The notes beneath the pieces were generated by a model that was not told where the DNA came from, did not search any database, and was given only the letters and a program-made list of their open reading frames with translations. Shown here piece after piece: positions 44,259 through 51,521 of a stretch of DNA of 64,000 nucleotides (position 1 is its first letter; the number at the start of each line of letters is the position of its first letter). The translations under genes were made by a program, and so were the position numbers. Origin of the DNA: an uncultured Pelagibacteraceae bacterium. Lineage in GTDB: Bacteria; Pseudomonadota; Alphaproteobacteria; Pelagibacterales; Pelagibacteraceae. The DNA lies in contig CACMHW010000003.1 in assembly GCA_902613545.1 (NCBI GenBank), positions 45,071-109,070 on the forward strand. Reading direction: 5' to 3'.

Positions 44259-44633
44259 TTATTTAGGTTTAAAAACTAGACAAATTCCATTATTACAATA
44301 ACGTTTTCCAGTCGGATTTGGACCATCATCGAATATATGGCCGTGATGTCCTCCACATTTTTTACAATGATATTCTGTTCTAGGGTATCCTATGTGCATA
44401 TCGGTTTTTTCTTCAAACACGCCAGGGACAGACTCATAAAATGACGGCCAACCTGAACCACTTTCATATTTTGTGGTGGACTCGAATAATTTTGTTCCAC
44501 ACCCAACGCAATGGTAAGAGCCAATTCGTTTTTCATTATTTAATGGACTGCTTCCGGGAGGTTCGGTTCCTTCTTGTTTTAAAATATAATTTTGCTCTGG
44601 AGTTAAATTAGGATCCCAATTTTTTTTACTCAT
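44259..44633 (-). CDS. msrB: Peptide-methionine (R)-S-oxide reductase MsrB, cytoplasmic
   Basis: A 124-residue MsrB without signal peptide. Zinc cysteines are in [10 protein letters not shown] and [11 protein letters not shown], the substrate loop is [10 protein letters not shown], and the catalytic Cys is in KRYCNNG with another Cys four residues on (ICLVF). It repairs methionine-R-sulfoxide in proteins. It overlaps the cysE stop by eight bases, linking methionine repair and cysteine synthesis. It is clearly paralogous to the exported MsrB at 38426-38878 but not nearly identical. Confidence 0.94.
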   Translation of the reverse strand: MSKKNWDPNLTPEQNYILKQEGTEPPGSSPLNNEKRIGSYHCVGCGTKLFESTTKYESGSGWPSFYESVPGVFEEKTDMHIGYPRTEYHCKKCGGHHGHIFDDGPNPTGKRYCNNGICLVFKPK

Positions 44634-45201
44634 CTTTTACTTTATCGTCAACACCATAAGGCCTAAAGCTTCCTTTATTTTCCAACTTCACTGCTTTTGC
44701 AGGAATACCTACCATGGTTGCGTTATCTGGAACATCTTTAACTACTACTGCGTTTGAGGCTATTCTTGATTTATTACCAACTTTAATTGGACCAATTATT
44801 TGAGCACCAGATCCAATTACAACATCGTCTCCAATAGTTGGGTGTCTTTTTTCATGACGCTGCCTTTCACTGTCTATGCTAGGTGAACTACCTCCCAAAG
44901 TAACTGCGTGATAAATAGTAACATTATTTCCAATTTCGGAAGTTTCGCCAATTACAACACCCATTCCGTGATCTATAAATAAATTTTTACCAATCTTTGC
45001 TCCTGGATGAATTTCAATACCTGTAAAAAACCTTACCGTTTGGGAAATAATTCTTGCAACGAGGTCAAAGCCAGCTTTATAAAAAAAATTAGATATTTGA
45101 TGAAAGAAAACTGCCTTAACGCCAGGATATGTGAGAATGACACTCAGTAAAGATTTTGCCGCAGGATCCCTTTTTTTTATAGATTCTAAATAATCGATCA
45201 T
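44626..45201 (-). CDS. cysE: Serine O-acetyltransferase
   Basis: This enzyme makes O-acetylserine for cysteine synthesis. I chose the ATG at 45201 ([17 protein letters not shown], 191 residues) instead of the track start at 45258, because the N-terminal Asp/Pro-rich helix of short CysE begins there and the longer start overlaps the divergent VOC gene. The left-handed beta-helix is visible with [37 protein letters not shown] and [19 protein letters not shown]. Its stop overlaps msrB by eight bases. Neighbours for glutathione and MetY support a thiol supply role. Confidence 0.92.
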   Translation of the reverse strand: MIDYLESIKKRDPAAKSLLSVILTYPGVKAVFFHQISNFFYKAGFDLVARIISQTVRFFTGIEIHPGAKIGKNLFIDHGMGVVIGETSEIGNNVTIYHAVTLGGSSPSIDSERQRHEKRHPTIGDDVVIGSGAQIIGPIKVGNKSRIASNAVVVKDVPDNATMVGIPAKAVKLENKGSFRPYGVDDKVKDE

Positions 45202-45250
45202 AATACGTATATAATGACTACTTGATAAATTTAAAGAAGAATATATATAA

Positions 45251-45649
45251 ATGCGCATGAGTAATTCATTTCATTTAGCAATTCCTGCAGGAGACTTAAA
45301 AAAAGCAGAGGCTTTTTATACAGAGATTTTGGGATGTAAAACTGGAAACCGTGAAGACGGAAAATGGGTAGATATCGATTTTTGGGGTAACGAGTTAACC
45401 TTACACCAAACGTCCATGAAACTCCCTAGAGAGAGACATGATGTTGACATGGGTCAGGTTCCAGTTCCACACTTCGGTGTTCATTTAAAAAAAGATATTT
45501 TCAATAAAATTAAGGCTAATATAGAGTCTAATAAACTAAATTATATTGATAAACCTTACACAAGGTTTGAAGGAACTGAATTTGAGCAAAATACATTTTT
45601 CATAGAAGATCCAAATGGAAATGTATTAGAGTTAAAAACGTTTGATTAA
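45251..45649 (+). CDS. VOC-superfamily (glyoxalase/bleomycin-resistance-like) protein
   Basis: A 132-residue protein. [22 protein letters not shown] at the N-terminus and FGVHLKK plus [16 protein letters not shown] at the C-terminus are standard VOC motifs, with two His and one Glu in metal-ligand positions. ATG at 45257 (MSNSF) is an equally good start, six bases inside. Its stop is overlapped by the TTG start of gshA, so it belongs to the VOC-gshA-gshB unit, which would suit glutathione-dependent detoxification; the substrate is not known. Confidence 0.85.
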   Translation: MRMSNSFHLAIPAGDLKKAEAFYTEILGCKTGNREDGKWVDIDFWGNELTLHQTSMKLPRERHDVDMGQVPVPHFGVHLKKDIFNKIKANIESNKLNYIDKPYTRFEGTEFEQNTFFIEDPNGNVLELKTFD

Positions 45650-46982
45650 TAAATCTCAACTCATCAAAAACAAAAGTCATTTAATTCAATATTTCAACGA
45701 TGGAATAAAAAATGAAAGCCAACTTAAAATTGGTGTAGAACATGAAAAATTTCTTTTTAATAAAAATGATTTAAAGAGAATTGATTACAACCAAATAAAA
45801 ACAGTATTTGAAATCTTAAGTAATAAAGGTTGGGAATTACAACATGAAAAGGACAAAGTAATAGGTTTAAAGAGAAAAAATCAGAAAATTACAACAGAGC
45901 CAGGATTTCAATATGAGTTATCAGGCGAACCTTTTAAAAATATTCATTCAGTTTGTTCAGAAAATAATACTCATTTTAATGAGTTAAAAGAAGTTTTTAA
46001 TTCAGTCTCTATAACTACTTCTTCGATAGCTTACGATCCGTTTAATAAGTTAAGCGATATCCCAAATAGTCCAAAAGAGCGTTATAAAATCATGACGGCT
46101 GAAATGCCAAAAGGTGGAAGGCTAAGTTTGGATATGATGTATAAAACAGCAGGTATTCAAATTAACTATGATTATATTTCTGAAGATGATTTTGAAAAAA
46201 AATTTAAAATTGGGAATTATTTAGCTCCTCTAACAATAGCTCTATTTGCAAATTCTCCTTTTACTGAAAATAAACTTTCAGGTTTTTTATCTTATAGGAG
46301 TAAAGTTTGGCAAGAAACTAATAGAGGCGGAATAATGCCAATTACTTTTGAGTCGGTTAATTTCGAAAAATATGTTGATAATGTAATTAATTACCCAATA
46401 CTTTTTCTTAAAAAGAATAAAAGATATTATTCACCTAATGGTCAAACATTTAATGATTACTTAAATGGTAATTTAAATTTTTTAAAAGGACAAAAACCAA
46501 CTTTCGAAGATTTTGAAAATCATCTTGGTACTATTTTCACAGAAGTAAGATTAAAACAAGTTATAGAATTTAGATCACTAGATACTTGTAATTTTGGATG
46601 TATTTGTAATGGGCCCTCTTTTTTTACAGGACTAATTTATGGCTCAATAGATGAAACTTATGAGATAATAAAAAACTGGAGAAAAGAAGAAGTAATGCAA
46701 GCCTATTTGAATGCTCCTAAACTAGGATTAAATGCGACATTGGAAGGTAAAAAGCTAATTGATTGGGCAAGGATATTCTTTGATCTTTCTAAAAAAGGTT
46801 TAGAAAAAAGAAATGAGGTTAATAAAAGTGGAAAGAATGAAACGATTTATTTAAAACATATAGAAGAAATAATTGAGAGTAAAAAAACTAGAGCAGAAAT
46901 GTTGATTGAACAATTTAATAAAACAAAAAACTTGAACTTCCTAGTAAATCATGACGAAAATTTTAGCTATACAGGGTTCTGA
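45642..46982 (+). CDS. gshA: Glutamate-cysteine ligase (GCS2/alphaproteobacterial-plant type)
   Basis: The first enzyme of glutathione synthesis, 446 residues. IGVEHEKFLF (Glu ligands for Mg-ATP), TTEPGFQYELSGEP, MPKGGRLSLDMMYKTAGIQINYDY and RSKVWQETNRGG fit the plant/alphaproteobacterial GshA family. The start codon is TTG at 45642, overlapping the end of the VOC gene by eight bases; no ATG is available near the conserved N-terminus. It overlaps gshB by 32 bases. Cytoplasmic. Confidence 0.92.
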   Translation: MINKSQLIKNKSHLIQYFNDGIKNESQLKIGVEHEKFLFNKNDLKRIDYNQIKTVFEILSNKGWELQHEKDKVIGLKRKNQKITTEPGFQYELSGEPFKNIHSVCSENNTHFNELKEVFNSVSITTSSIAYDPFNKLSDIPNSPKERYKIMTAEMPKGGRLSLDMMYKTAGIQINYDYISEDDFEKKFKIGNYLAPLTIALFANSPFTENKLSGFLSYRSKVWQETNRGGIMPITFESVNFEKYVDNVINYPILFLKKNKRYYSPNGQTFNDYLNGNLNFLKGQKPTFEDFENHLGTIFTEVRLKQVIEFRSLDTCNFGCICNGPSFFTGLIYGSIDETYEIIKNWRKEEVMQAYLNAPKLGLNATLEGKKLIDWARIFFDLSKKGLEKRNEVNKSGKNETIYLKHIEEIIESKKTRAEMLIEQFNKTKNLNFLVNHDENFSYTGF

Positions 46983-47868
46983 CCTAAAAAAAGTTAATAT
47001 CAAAACTGATACAACTATTCTCTTAGCAACTGAAGCACAAAAAAGAGGCTATAAAGTTTATTATTTTAGACCTGAAGATCTAAGTTTTTTAAATGGAAAA
47101 GTTGTAGCCTTTTGTAAACATATAAAAATTAACAATAATAAAAAGAATTTCTACTCAATTTTAAAGACTATTAATTTTAATTTAGAAAAATCTAATGTAA
47201 TTTTAATTAGAAACGATCCACCTTTTAATAGCCGTTATTTGTATACAACTTTCTTACTCAATCATATTTCTAGAAAAGTTAAGATAATTAATCATCCTTT
47301 TGCAGTAAGAAACGTATCAGAAAAGATGTTTTCAATTAATTTTATGAAGTATATGCCTCCTACTTTAATAAGTGAAAATCAAAAAGAAATAAAAAAATTT
47401 TTCAAAAAACAAAAATCAGTTGTGGTTAAACCTATTGATGGTTTTAGTGGAAACAACGTTATTTTATTGAAATCTTTCAATGCTAGTAAAATCAGAAAAT
47501 TACTTAAAAAAAATAATCATTTATTTTTTCAAAAGTTTCTTCCTGAAGTTTCTAGAGGAGATAAAAGAGTTTTTATTATTAAAGGTAAGATTGTAGGCGC
47601 TATATCTAGAGTCCCGAAAAAGGGGAGTATTTTATCGAATATGAGCAAAGGAGCTCACGCTAAATTAACTAAGCTTACAAATAAGGAAAGAAAAGCAAGT
47701 AGAGCTGTTGGGAAGTTGCTCGTCAAAAATAAAATTTATTTCGCCGGTATTGATTTTGTACAAGAGAAATTAATAGGTGATATTAATGTAACTAGCCCAA
47801 CCGGCCTTGCAGTTTATAGAGATTTATCAGGCATAAACCTTTCAAAAACGTTCTGGAATAACATTTAA
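46951..47868 (+). CDS. gshB: Glutathione synthase
   Basis: A 305-residue ATP-grasp enzyme that adds glycine to gamma-glutamylcysteine. N-terminal ILAIQGSDLKKVNIKTDTT, LIRNDPPFNSRYLYTTFLL, the ATP-grasp loop VVKPIDGFSGNNVI, and C-terminal FAGIDFVQEKLIGDINVTSPTGL match GshB. Its start lies inside gshA (32-base overlap), so translation is coupled. Slightly shorter than the E. coli enzyme and Lys-rich. It is followed by the SAM-II riboswitch of metY. Confidence 0.93.
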   Translation: MTKILAIQGSDLKKVNIKTDTTILLATEAQKRGYKVYYFRPEDLSFLNGKVVAFCKHIKINNNKKNFYSILKTINFNLEKSNVILIRNDPPFNSRYLYTTFLLNHISRKVKIINHPFAVRNVSEKMFSINFMKYMPPTLISENQKEIKKFFKKQKSVVVKPIDGFSGNNVILLKSFNASKIRKLLKKNNHLFFQKFLPEVSRGDKRVFIIKGKIVGAISRVPKKGSILSNMSKGAHAKLTKLTNKERKASRAVGKLLVKNKIYFAGIDFVQEKLIGDINVTSPTGLAVYRDLSGINLSKTFWNNI

Positions 47869-47904
47869 TAAACATTTGACAAAATGATTATTTATTTGCT
47901 ATAA

Positions 47905-47961
47905 ACTTTATAGCGCCGAGTTAAGGCAACTTGCGGGCGCTTAAAAAATCCAGCTAAAGCG
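47905..47961 (+). ncRNA. SAM-II riboswitch aptamer upstream of metY
   Basis: Starting 36 bases after gshB, the stem GCGCC/GGCGC (47913-47917 with 47936-47940) encloses GAGTTAAGGCAACTTGCG, followed by TTAAAAAATCCAGCTAAAG. This matches the SAM-II consensus: a single hairpin whose loop pairs with the downstream AGCUAAA tail to make the SAM pocket. An intrinsic terminator follows, so SAM should reduce transcription of metY. SAM-II elements are known from alphaproteobacterial met genes and from SAR11. Confidence 0.88.
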
Positions 47962-47974
47962 TCAGAGTCTTTCG

Positions 47975-48004
47975 GACCACCGCTTTAGTCGGTGGTTTTT
48001 TTTT
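47975..48004 (+). terminator. Riboswitch-controlled intrinsic terminator
   Basis: The stem ACCACCG/CGGTGGT (47976-47982 with 47990-47996), loop CTTTAGT, is followed by nine T. The arm and loop sequence CGCTTTAG (47981-47988) is exactly complementary to CTAAAGCG (47954-47961) at the 3' end of the SAM-II aptamer, giving a clear antiterminator. When SAM holds the AGCUAAAG tail in the aptamer, the terminator is free to form. Confidence 0.9.
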
Positions 48005-48020
48005 GGAACAATCTAAAATT

Positions 48021-48080
48021 AAACCGGGTATTTGAACCATATTGTACACCTGGCATATGCCAAAGTACTAAAAAGGAGAA
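48021..48080 (+). ncRNA. SAM-V riboswitch aptamer overlapping a Shine-Dalgarno sequence
   Basis: The sequence GGTATTTGAACCATATTGTAC...CCTGGCATATGCCAAAGTACTAAAAAGGAG matches the SAM-V (metY motif) class known from Pelagibacter. P1 can form from GGTAT (48027-48031) with ATGCC (48057-48061), and loop GTAC (48044-48047) with tail GTAC (48065-48068) gives the pseudoknot. The 3' end CUAAAAAGGAG includes the SD of the upstream ORF that starts at 48082, so SAM binding should hide this SD. It stands directly behind the SAM-II terminator. Confidence 0.88.
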
Positions 48081-48081
48081 G

Positions 48082-48159
48082 ATGAATAGAATTAAACTTC
48101 GTTCATTCTTCTCCAGAAAGACGGAGAAAAAATGTTCGAAACGACAAGAGAAACAGTAA
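48082..48159 (+). CDS. uORF1: 25-codon upstream ORF controlled by the SAM-V SD
   Basis: The SAM-V SD (AAGGAG) is 3 to 4 bases before an ATG that opens a 25-codon ORF (MNRIKLRSFFSRKTEKKCSKRQEKQ) ending in TAA 12 bases before the metY ATG and in frame with it. Ten of 25 residues are Lys or Arg; there is one Cys and no internal Met, so it is not a methionine-counting attenuator. It is too short for the ORF track. It could be a translated leader whose ribosomes open the metY start region, or a small basic peptide. Translation is inferred. Confidence 0.5.
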   Translation: MNRIKLRSFFSRKTEKKCSKRQEKQ

Positions 48160-48179
48160 GGGGGAAAATCAATGACTGA
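48132..48179 (+). CDS. uORF2: 15-codon upstream ORF ending across the metY start codon
   Basis: A second short ORF in another frame begins with ATG at 48132, five bases after a good SD (GGAG, 48123-48126). It reads MFETTRETVRGKIND and stops at TGA 48177-48179, overlapping the metY ATG at 48172 (ATGACTGA). Such an arrangement permits termination-reinitiation. It overlaps the end of uORF1. Coding status unproven. Confidence 0.4.
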   Translation: MFETTRETVRGKIND

Positions 48180-49464
48180 TTTTAAACATCCGGAAACTAT
48201 TGGCTTACATGGTAGTGATTACAGAGCTGATCCTACTACAACAGCTGTAGCAGTTCCAATTTACCAAACAACTTCTTACCAATTTAAAAATGCGGAACAC
48301 GCAGCAAATTTATTTGGTCTAAAAGAATTTGGTAATATTTACACACGTATCATGAACCCGACTGTAGATGTGCTAGAAAAAAGAGTTGCAGCGCTTGAAG
48401 GCGGTGTAGCAGCATGTGCAGTAGGATCAGGCCAAGCAGCATCAGCTATGTGTATTCAAAACTTAGCACAAGCTGGAGATAATATTGTTGCTTCAACCGA
48501 CTTATACGGAGGTACAGTAAACTTATTTAAAAATACTTTAAGACAACAAGGTATTGAAGTTAGATTTGCAGATCCTGCAGATCCAAAAAACTTCGAAAAA
48601 GTGACTGATGATAAAACAAGAGCTTACTATGGTGAGACTCTTCCAAATCCTTATCTTCGTGTTTTTCCAATTAAAGAAGTTTCTGATATCGGTAGAAAAA
48701 AAGGTATTCCTTTAATTATCGATAACACAGCTTCGCCAGTAATATGTAAACCTTTAGCTCATGGAGCTGCAATTGTGATGCACTCATTGACAAAATATAT
48801 CGGCGGTCATGGTACTTCAATTGGAGGAATAATTGTAGATGGAGGAAATTTTGATTGGATTAAAGATAGAAAAAGACAACCTCTATTAAATGAACCAGAT
48901 CAAAGTTATCACGGTGCAGTTTGGGCAGATGCAGTTCCACAATTAACTGGAGCTAATATCCCGTTTGTCATCAGAGCAAGAGTGGTTTTATTGAGAGACT
49001 TAGGTGCTCCTTTAAGTCCGTTCAATGCTTTTCAAATCATTCAAGGTTTGGAAACTGTAGCTTTAAGAATGAAACAACACTGTAGTAATGCAGAGAAAGT
49101 TGTGAATTTCTTAGATGGTCACAAAAAAGTTAAAAAAGTAATCTATCCAACTAATTATCAAGGTGAAATTAGAGATAGAGCTAAAAAATATATGCAAGGT
49201 GGTTATGGATCTTTAATAGGTATGGATCTAGGAACAAAAGAAGCAGGAGCTAAGTTTATTGATAACTTAAAAATGCTTTACCACGTAGCAAATATTGGTG
49301 ATGCCAGAAGTTTAGCAATTCATCCAGCTACAACAACTCACAGTCAATTAACTGAGAAAGAAATGTTAGCTGCAGGTGTTACACCAGGTTACGTAAGATT
49401 GTCGATTGGTATAGAACATCCAGACGATATTGTTGCGGATATCAAGCAAGCTTTAGCTGCTTAA
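48172..49464 (+). CDS. metY: O-acetylhomoserine aminocarboxypropyltransferase (MetY), SAM-riboswitch controlled
   Basis: A 430-residue PLP enzyme that makes homocysteine (or methionine) from O-acetylhomoserine and a reduced sulfur source. Cys/Met-metabolism family motifs: TTAVAVPIYQTTSYQF, YTRIMNPTVDVLEKRVAALEGG, LIIDNTASPVICKPLAHGA and the PLP lysine in HSLTKYIGGHGTSIGG. Length fits MetY rather than the approximately 390-residue MetB/MetZ. Its own SD AGGGGG is 7 bases before the ATG. Expression should be cut by SAM at two levels, SAM-II (transcription) and SAM-V (translation of the leader). A stem-loop follows the stop. Confidence 0.94.
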   Translation: MTDFKHPETIGLHGSDYRADPTTTAVAVPIYQTTSYQFKNAEHAANLFGLKEFGNIYTRIMNPTVDVLEKRVAALEGGVAACAVGSGQAASAMCIQNLAQAGDNIVASTDLYGGTVNLFKNTLRQQGIEVRFADPADPKNFEKVTDDKTRAYYGETLPNPYLRVFPIKEVSDIGRKKGIPLIIDNTASPVICKPLAHGAAIVMHSLTKYIGGHGTSIGGIIVDGGNFDWIKDRKRQPLLNEPDQSYHGAVWADAVPQLTGANIPFVIRARVVLLRDLGAPLSPFNAFQIIQGLETVALRMKQHCSNAEKVVNFLDGHKKVKKVIYPTNYQGEIRDRAKKYMQGGYGSLIGMDLGTKEAGAKFIDNLKMLYHVANIGDARSLAIHPATTTHSQLTEKEMLAAGVTPGYVRLSIGIEHPDDIVADIKQALAA

Positions 49465-49475
49465 AATATTAATAA

Positions 49476-49502
49476 GGTGGTCCCAATTCTGTTGGGACCA
49501 TC
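49476..49502. terminator. Stem-loop after metY (possible terminator, weak U-tract)
   Basis: TGGTCCCAA pairs with TTGGGACCA (loop TTCTG), extended by G-U and G-C pairs, 12 bases after the metY stop and 10 bases beyond the stop of the convergent lipoprotein gene. The plus strand lacks a T-run after it; the minus strand has a weak one (TTATTAATATTTT). It may terminate or protect mRNA ends. Confidence 0.55.
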
Positions 49503-49512
49503 ATTAAAAAAA

Positions 49513-49920
49513 CTACCTTCTATTATAAATATTAGATTTTTTCGCTATCTCTTCAATCTTAGTAATAATTTTAATTTTTTTTATCGGGTATTCTTTCACA
49601 ATGTCTGCTGTATTATCTATCATTGCAGTACTTTTTAATTTAATTTGTTTTTTAACAATTGTGCAAAATTCAGACCTTGTTATTTCAAAAGAGGAAATGC
49701 AGGTTTCTTTTTTTCTCTCAGGATTTTTTTCCTCTGCATAAGCAATAGCGTGTTCCAAGGGAGTTTTTCCTGTTTGTTTTTTTACCCCATAACTTATCAC
49801 TGAATTTAAACTGGACTGAACAAGTCTTCCATTCGATGCGCCTGAACCGAGTAATGCTAACGACTCAGCACATCCGTTGAGCAAGAAAATAATTGGTGAT
49901 AATAGCAGTATCTTTTTCAT
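49513..49920 (-). CDS. Small lipoprotein, paralog A of a tandem pair
   Basis: A 135-residue lipoprotein of unknown function. Signal peptide and lipobox are LSPIIFLLNGC, with Cys-17 lipidated. It shares with its neighbour (50059-50460) the blocks CAESLALLG, VKKQTGK(T/S)P, EHA(I/V)AYAEE and a cysteine pair in SEFCTIVKKQIKL, showing a gene duplication. The C-terminal third differs and is Lys/Ile-rich (KEYPIKKIKIITKIEEIAKK). Likely anchored in the outer or inner membrane facing the periplasm. The 138-bp gap before it holds no gene. Confidence 0.75.
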   Translation of the reverse strand: MKKILLLSPIIFLLNGCAESLALLGSGASNGRLVQSSLNSVISYGVKKQTGKTPLEHAIAYAEEKNPERKKETCISSFEITRSEFCTIVKKQIKLKSTAMIDNTADIVKEYPIKKIKIITKIEEIAKKSNIYNRR

Positions 49921-50058
49921 TATATAGATTTGTATTGATTGGTTTCATATATCTCCTTAATCGTTAAATAAAAGTTAATTGTGTGTGTGGTAATTTTTAT
50001 TAACACAACCCATGGTGGTTAAGATCTTAAGTTAAAGATAAGATTTGTTTAGAATTAA

Positions 50059-50460
50059 TTAATCTAAGAACTTAATTTTAGATTTTTTATTTATTTTGGG
50101 CTGAAGTGATGAAGTAAGGTCTTTTATAGATTTTTCCTTTGATCTCATCAGAATTTTAGATTTAGTTAATTTTAATTGCTTTTTTACTATTGCACAAAGT
50201 TCGGAATTAGTTTTTTCAGCAAAAGATAAACAAGGTTCCTTTTTTTTATCAGTATTTACTTCTTCTGCATATGCTACTGCATGTTCAATTGGACTTTTTC
50301 CAGTTTGTTTTTTTACTCCGAAATTCACTGCTGAAGAAAGGGCTGCCTGGGCAATATTTCCACCCGTTGCAGCTGAGGAAGTAGGTCCTAATAGAGCTAA
50401 AGATTCTGCGCAACCTGTTAGTAAAGTAAATCCTATCAATAAACCTAAAATTTTTTTCAT
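50059..50460 (-). CDS. Small lipoprotein, paralog B of a tandem pair
   Basis: A 133-residue lipoprotein with lipobox IGFTLLTGC (lipidated Cys). It has the same CAESLALLG start, NFGVKKQTGKSPIEHAVAYAEE core and EPCLSF/SELCAIVKKQLKL cysteine segments as paralog A, with about half of the shared region identical by eye. An insertion of small residues (PTSSAATGGNIAQAAL) follows the lipobox. The C-terminus is Lys/Ser-rich. No known domain recognised. Own 110-bp upstream region. Confidence 0.75.
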   Translation of the reverse strand: MKKILGLLIGFTLLTGCAESLALLGPTSSAATGGNIAQAALSSAVNFGVKKQTGKSPIEHAVAYAEEVNTDKKKEPCLSFAEKTNSELCAIVKKQLKLTKSKILMRSKEKSIKDLTSSLQPKINKKSKIKFLD

Positions 50461-50570
50461 ACTCCCTTTTTAAATTTATCCTTATTCAAACAGAGATTTG
50501 CTTGTCATTAAACAAACGAATCACTCAAATTGAGTTTATATCTATTACAACCTATAATGGAAGAGCTTAT

Positions 50571-51521
50571 CTATGTAATTAGCCTTAGAGGCTTATTTTT
50601 AAGGCAACTTTCAAGATTTTCAATCATTTGCGAATAAAATTTTGAATAATTTTCTGCTGTTACGTATCCAATATGAGGCAACAGCAAAGCATTAGGAAGA
50701 AATCTTAATTTATGGTCTTGTGGAAGAGGTTCTTTGTCGTAAACATCTAAACCAACTCCAGCTATCTTTTCGTCTTTTAAAGCTTCAACTAAATCATTTT
50801 CATTTATAATTGGTCCTCTCGAAGTATTTATTAGAAAAGTTGTTTTTTTCATCATTTCTATTTCTTTTTTTGTAATTAAGTTTTTATACCTTTCACCTAA
50901 AACTAAATGAATAGAGATTATATCTGAGTTCTTAAGTAAATCTTCTTTACTCATGGGCAAAACTCCTAATTCATTTGCATGAGATAGATTTAAATTTTCA
51001 CTCCAAGCACATACTTCCATTCCAAAAGCTTTAGCAACTTTTGCAACTTGGGTGCCAATTTTCCCAAGACCGATTAAACCTAACATTTTACCTTTTAATT
51101 CAAAACCAATGGTTGTTTGCCAATAGCCTTGAAACATATTGTCAATTTCCTGTTTCATGTTTCGGTAAAGTCCTAGAATTAAAGCCCAAGTAACTTCTGC
51201 TGCAGGATTAGAATTAATTTCTGTACCACATACAATAATATTTTTATTCTTTGTTGTTTCTAAATCAATAGCTTTATTTCTCATTCCAGAAGTCATGATG
51301 TATTTTAATTTAGGCAAGTTTTCTATCAAAGTCTTCGTAATAGGTGTTCTTTCTCTCATGATAAATAAGGCTTCAAAATCTTCTAGTTCAACAGCAGCTT
51401 CTTTTTCGTCTACAAAAGGTTCATTAAAAATTTTAAAATCAAATTTATTTTTATGTTTTTCAATATCAACGATCTGTTGAAAAGCATTTTGATAATCATC
51501 TATTACTGCAACTTTAATCAT
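50571..51521 (-). CDS. D-2-hydroxyacid dehydrogenase family protein
   Basis: A 316-residue NAD-dependent dehydrogenase. NAD-binding motif LGLIGLGKIGTQVAKVAKAFGM, catalytic Arg in INTSRGPIINENDL, Glu in GLDVYDKEPLP and His in LLPHIGYVTAENY are all present. Relatives include glyoxylate/hydroxypyruvate reductase and phosphoglycerate dehydrogenase-like enzymes; no C-terminal ACT domain is present. It overlaps the EamA gene by four bases and follows the DadA-like oxidase in the same unit, suggesting turnover of a D-amino acid or keto acid. Substrate uncertain. Confidence 0.87.
   Translation of the reverse strand: MIKVAVIDDYQNAFQQIVDIEKHKNKFDFKIFNEPFVDEKEAAVELEDFEALFIMRERTPITKTLIENLPKLKYIMTSGMRNKAIDLETTKNKNIIVCGTEINSNPAAEVTWALILGLYRNMKQEIDNMFQGYWQTTIGFELKGKMLGLIGLGKIGTQVAKVAKAFGMEVCAWSENLNLSHANELGVLPMSKEDLLKNSDIISIHLVLGERYKNLITKKEIEMMKKTTFLINTSRGPIINENDLVEALKDEKIAGVGLDVYDKEPLPQDHKLRFLPNALLLPHIGYVTAENYSKFYSQMIENLESCLKNKPLRLIT

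Noticed and set aside
45202-45258. Longer cysE start given by the ORF track
   Set aside because: The added 19 residues do not look like CysE and the start overlaps the divergent VOC gene; Met at 45201 fits the family N-terminus.
48052-48061. GGCATATGCC palindrome as a protein-binding operator
   Set aside because: It lies inside the SAM-V aptamer, where its 3' half is an arm of P1.
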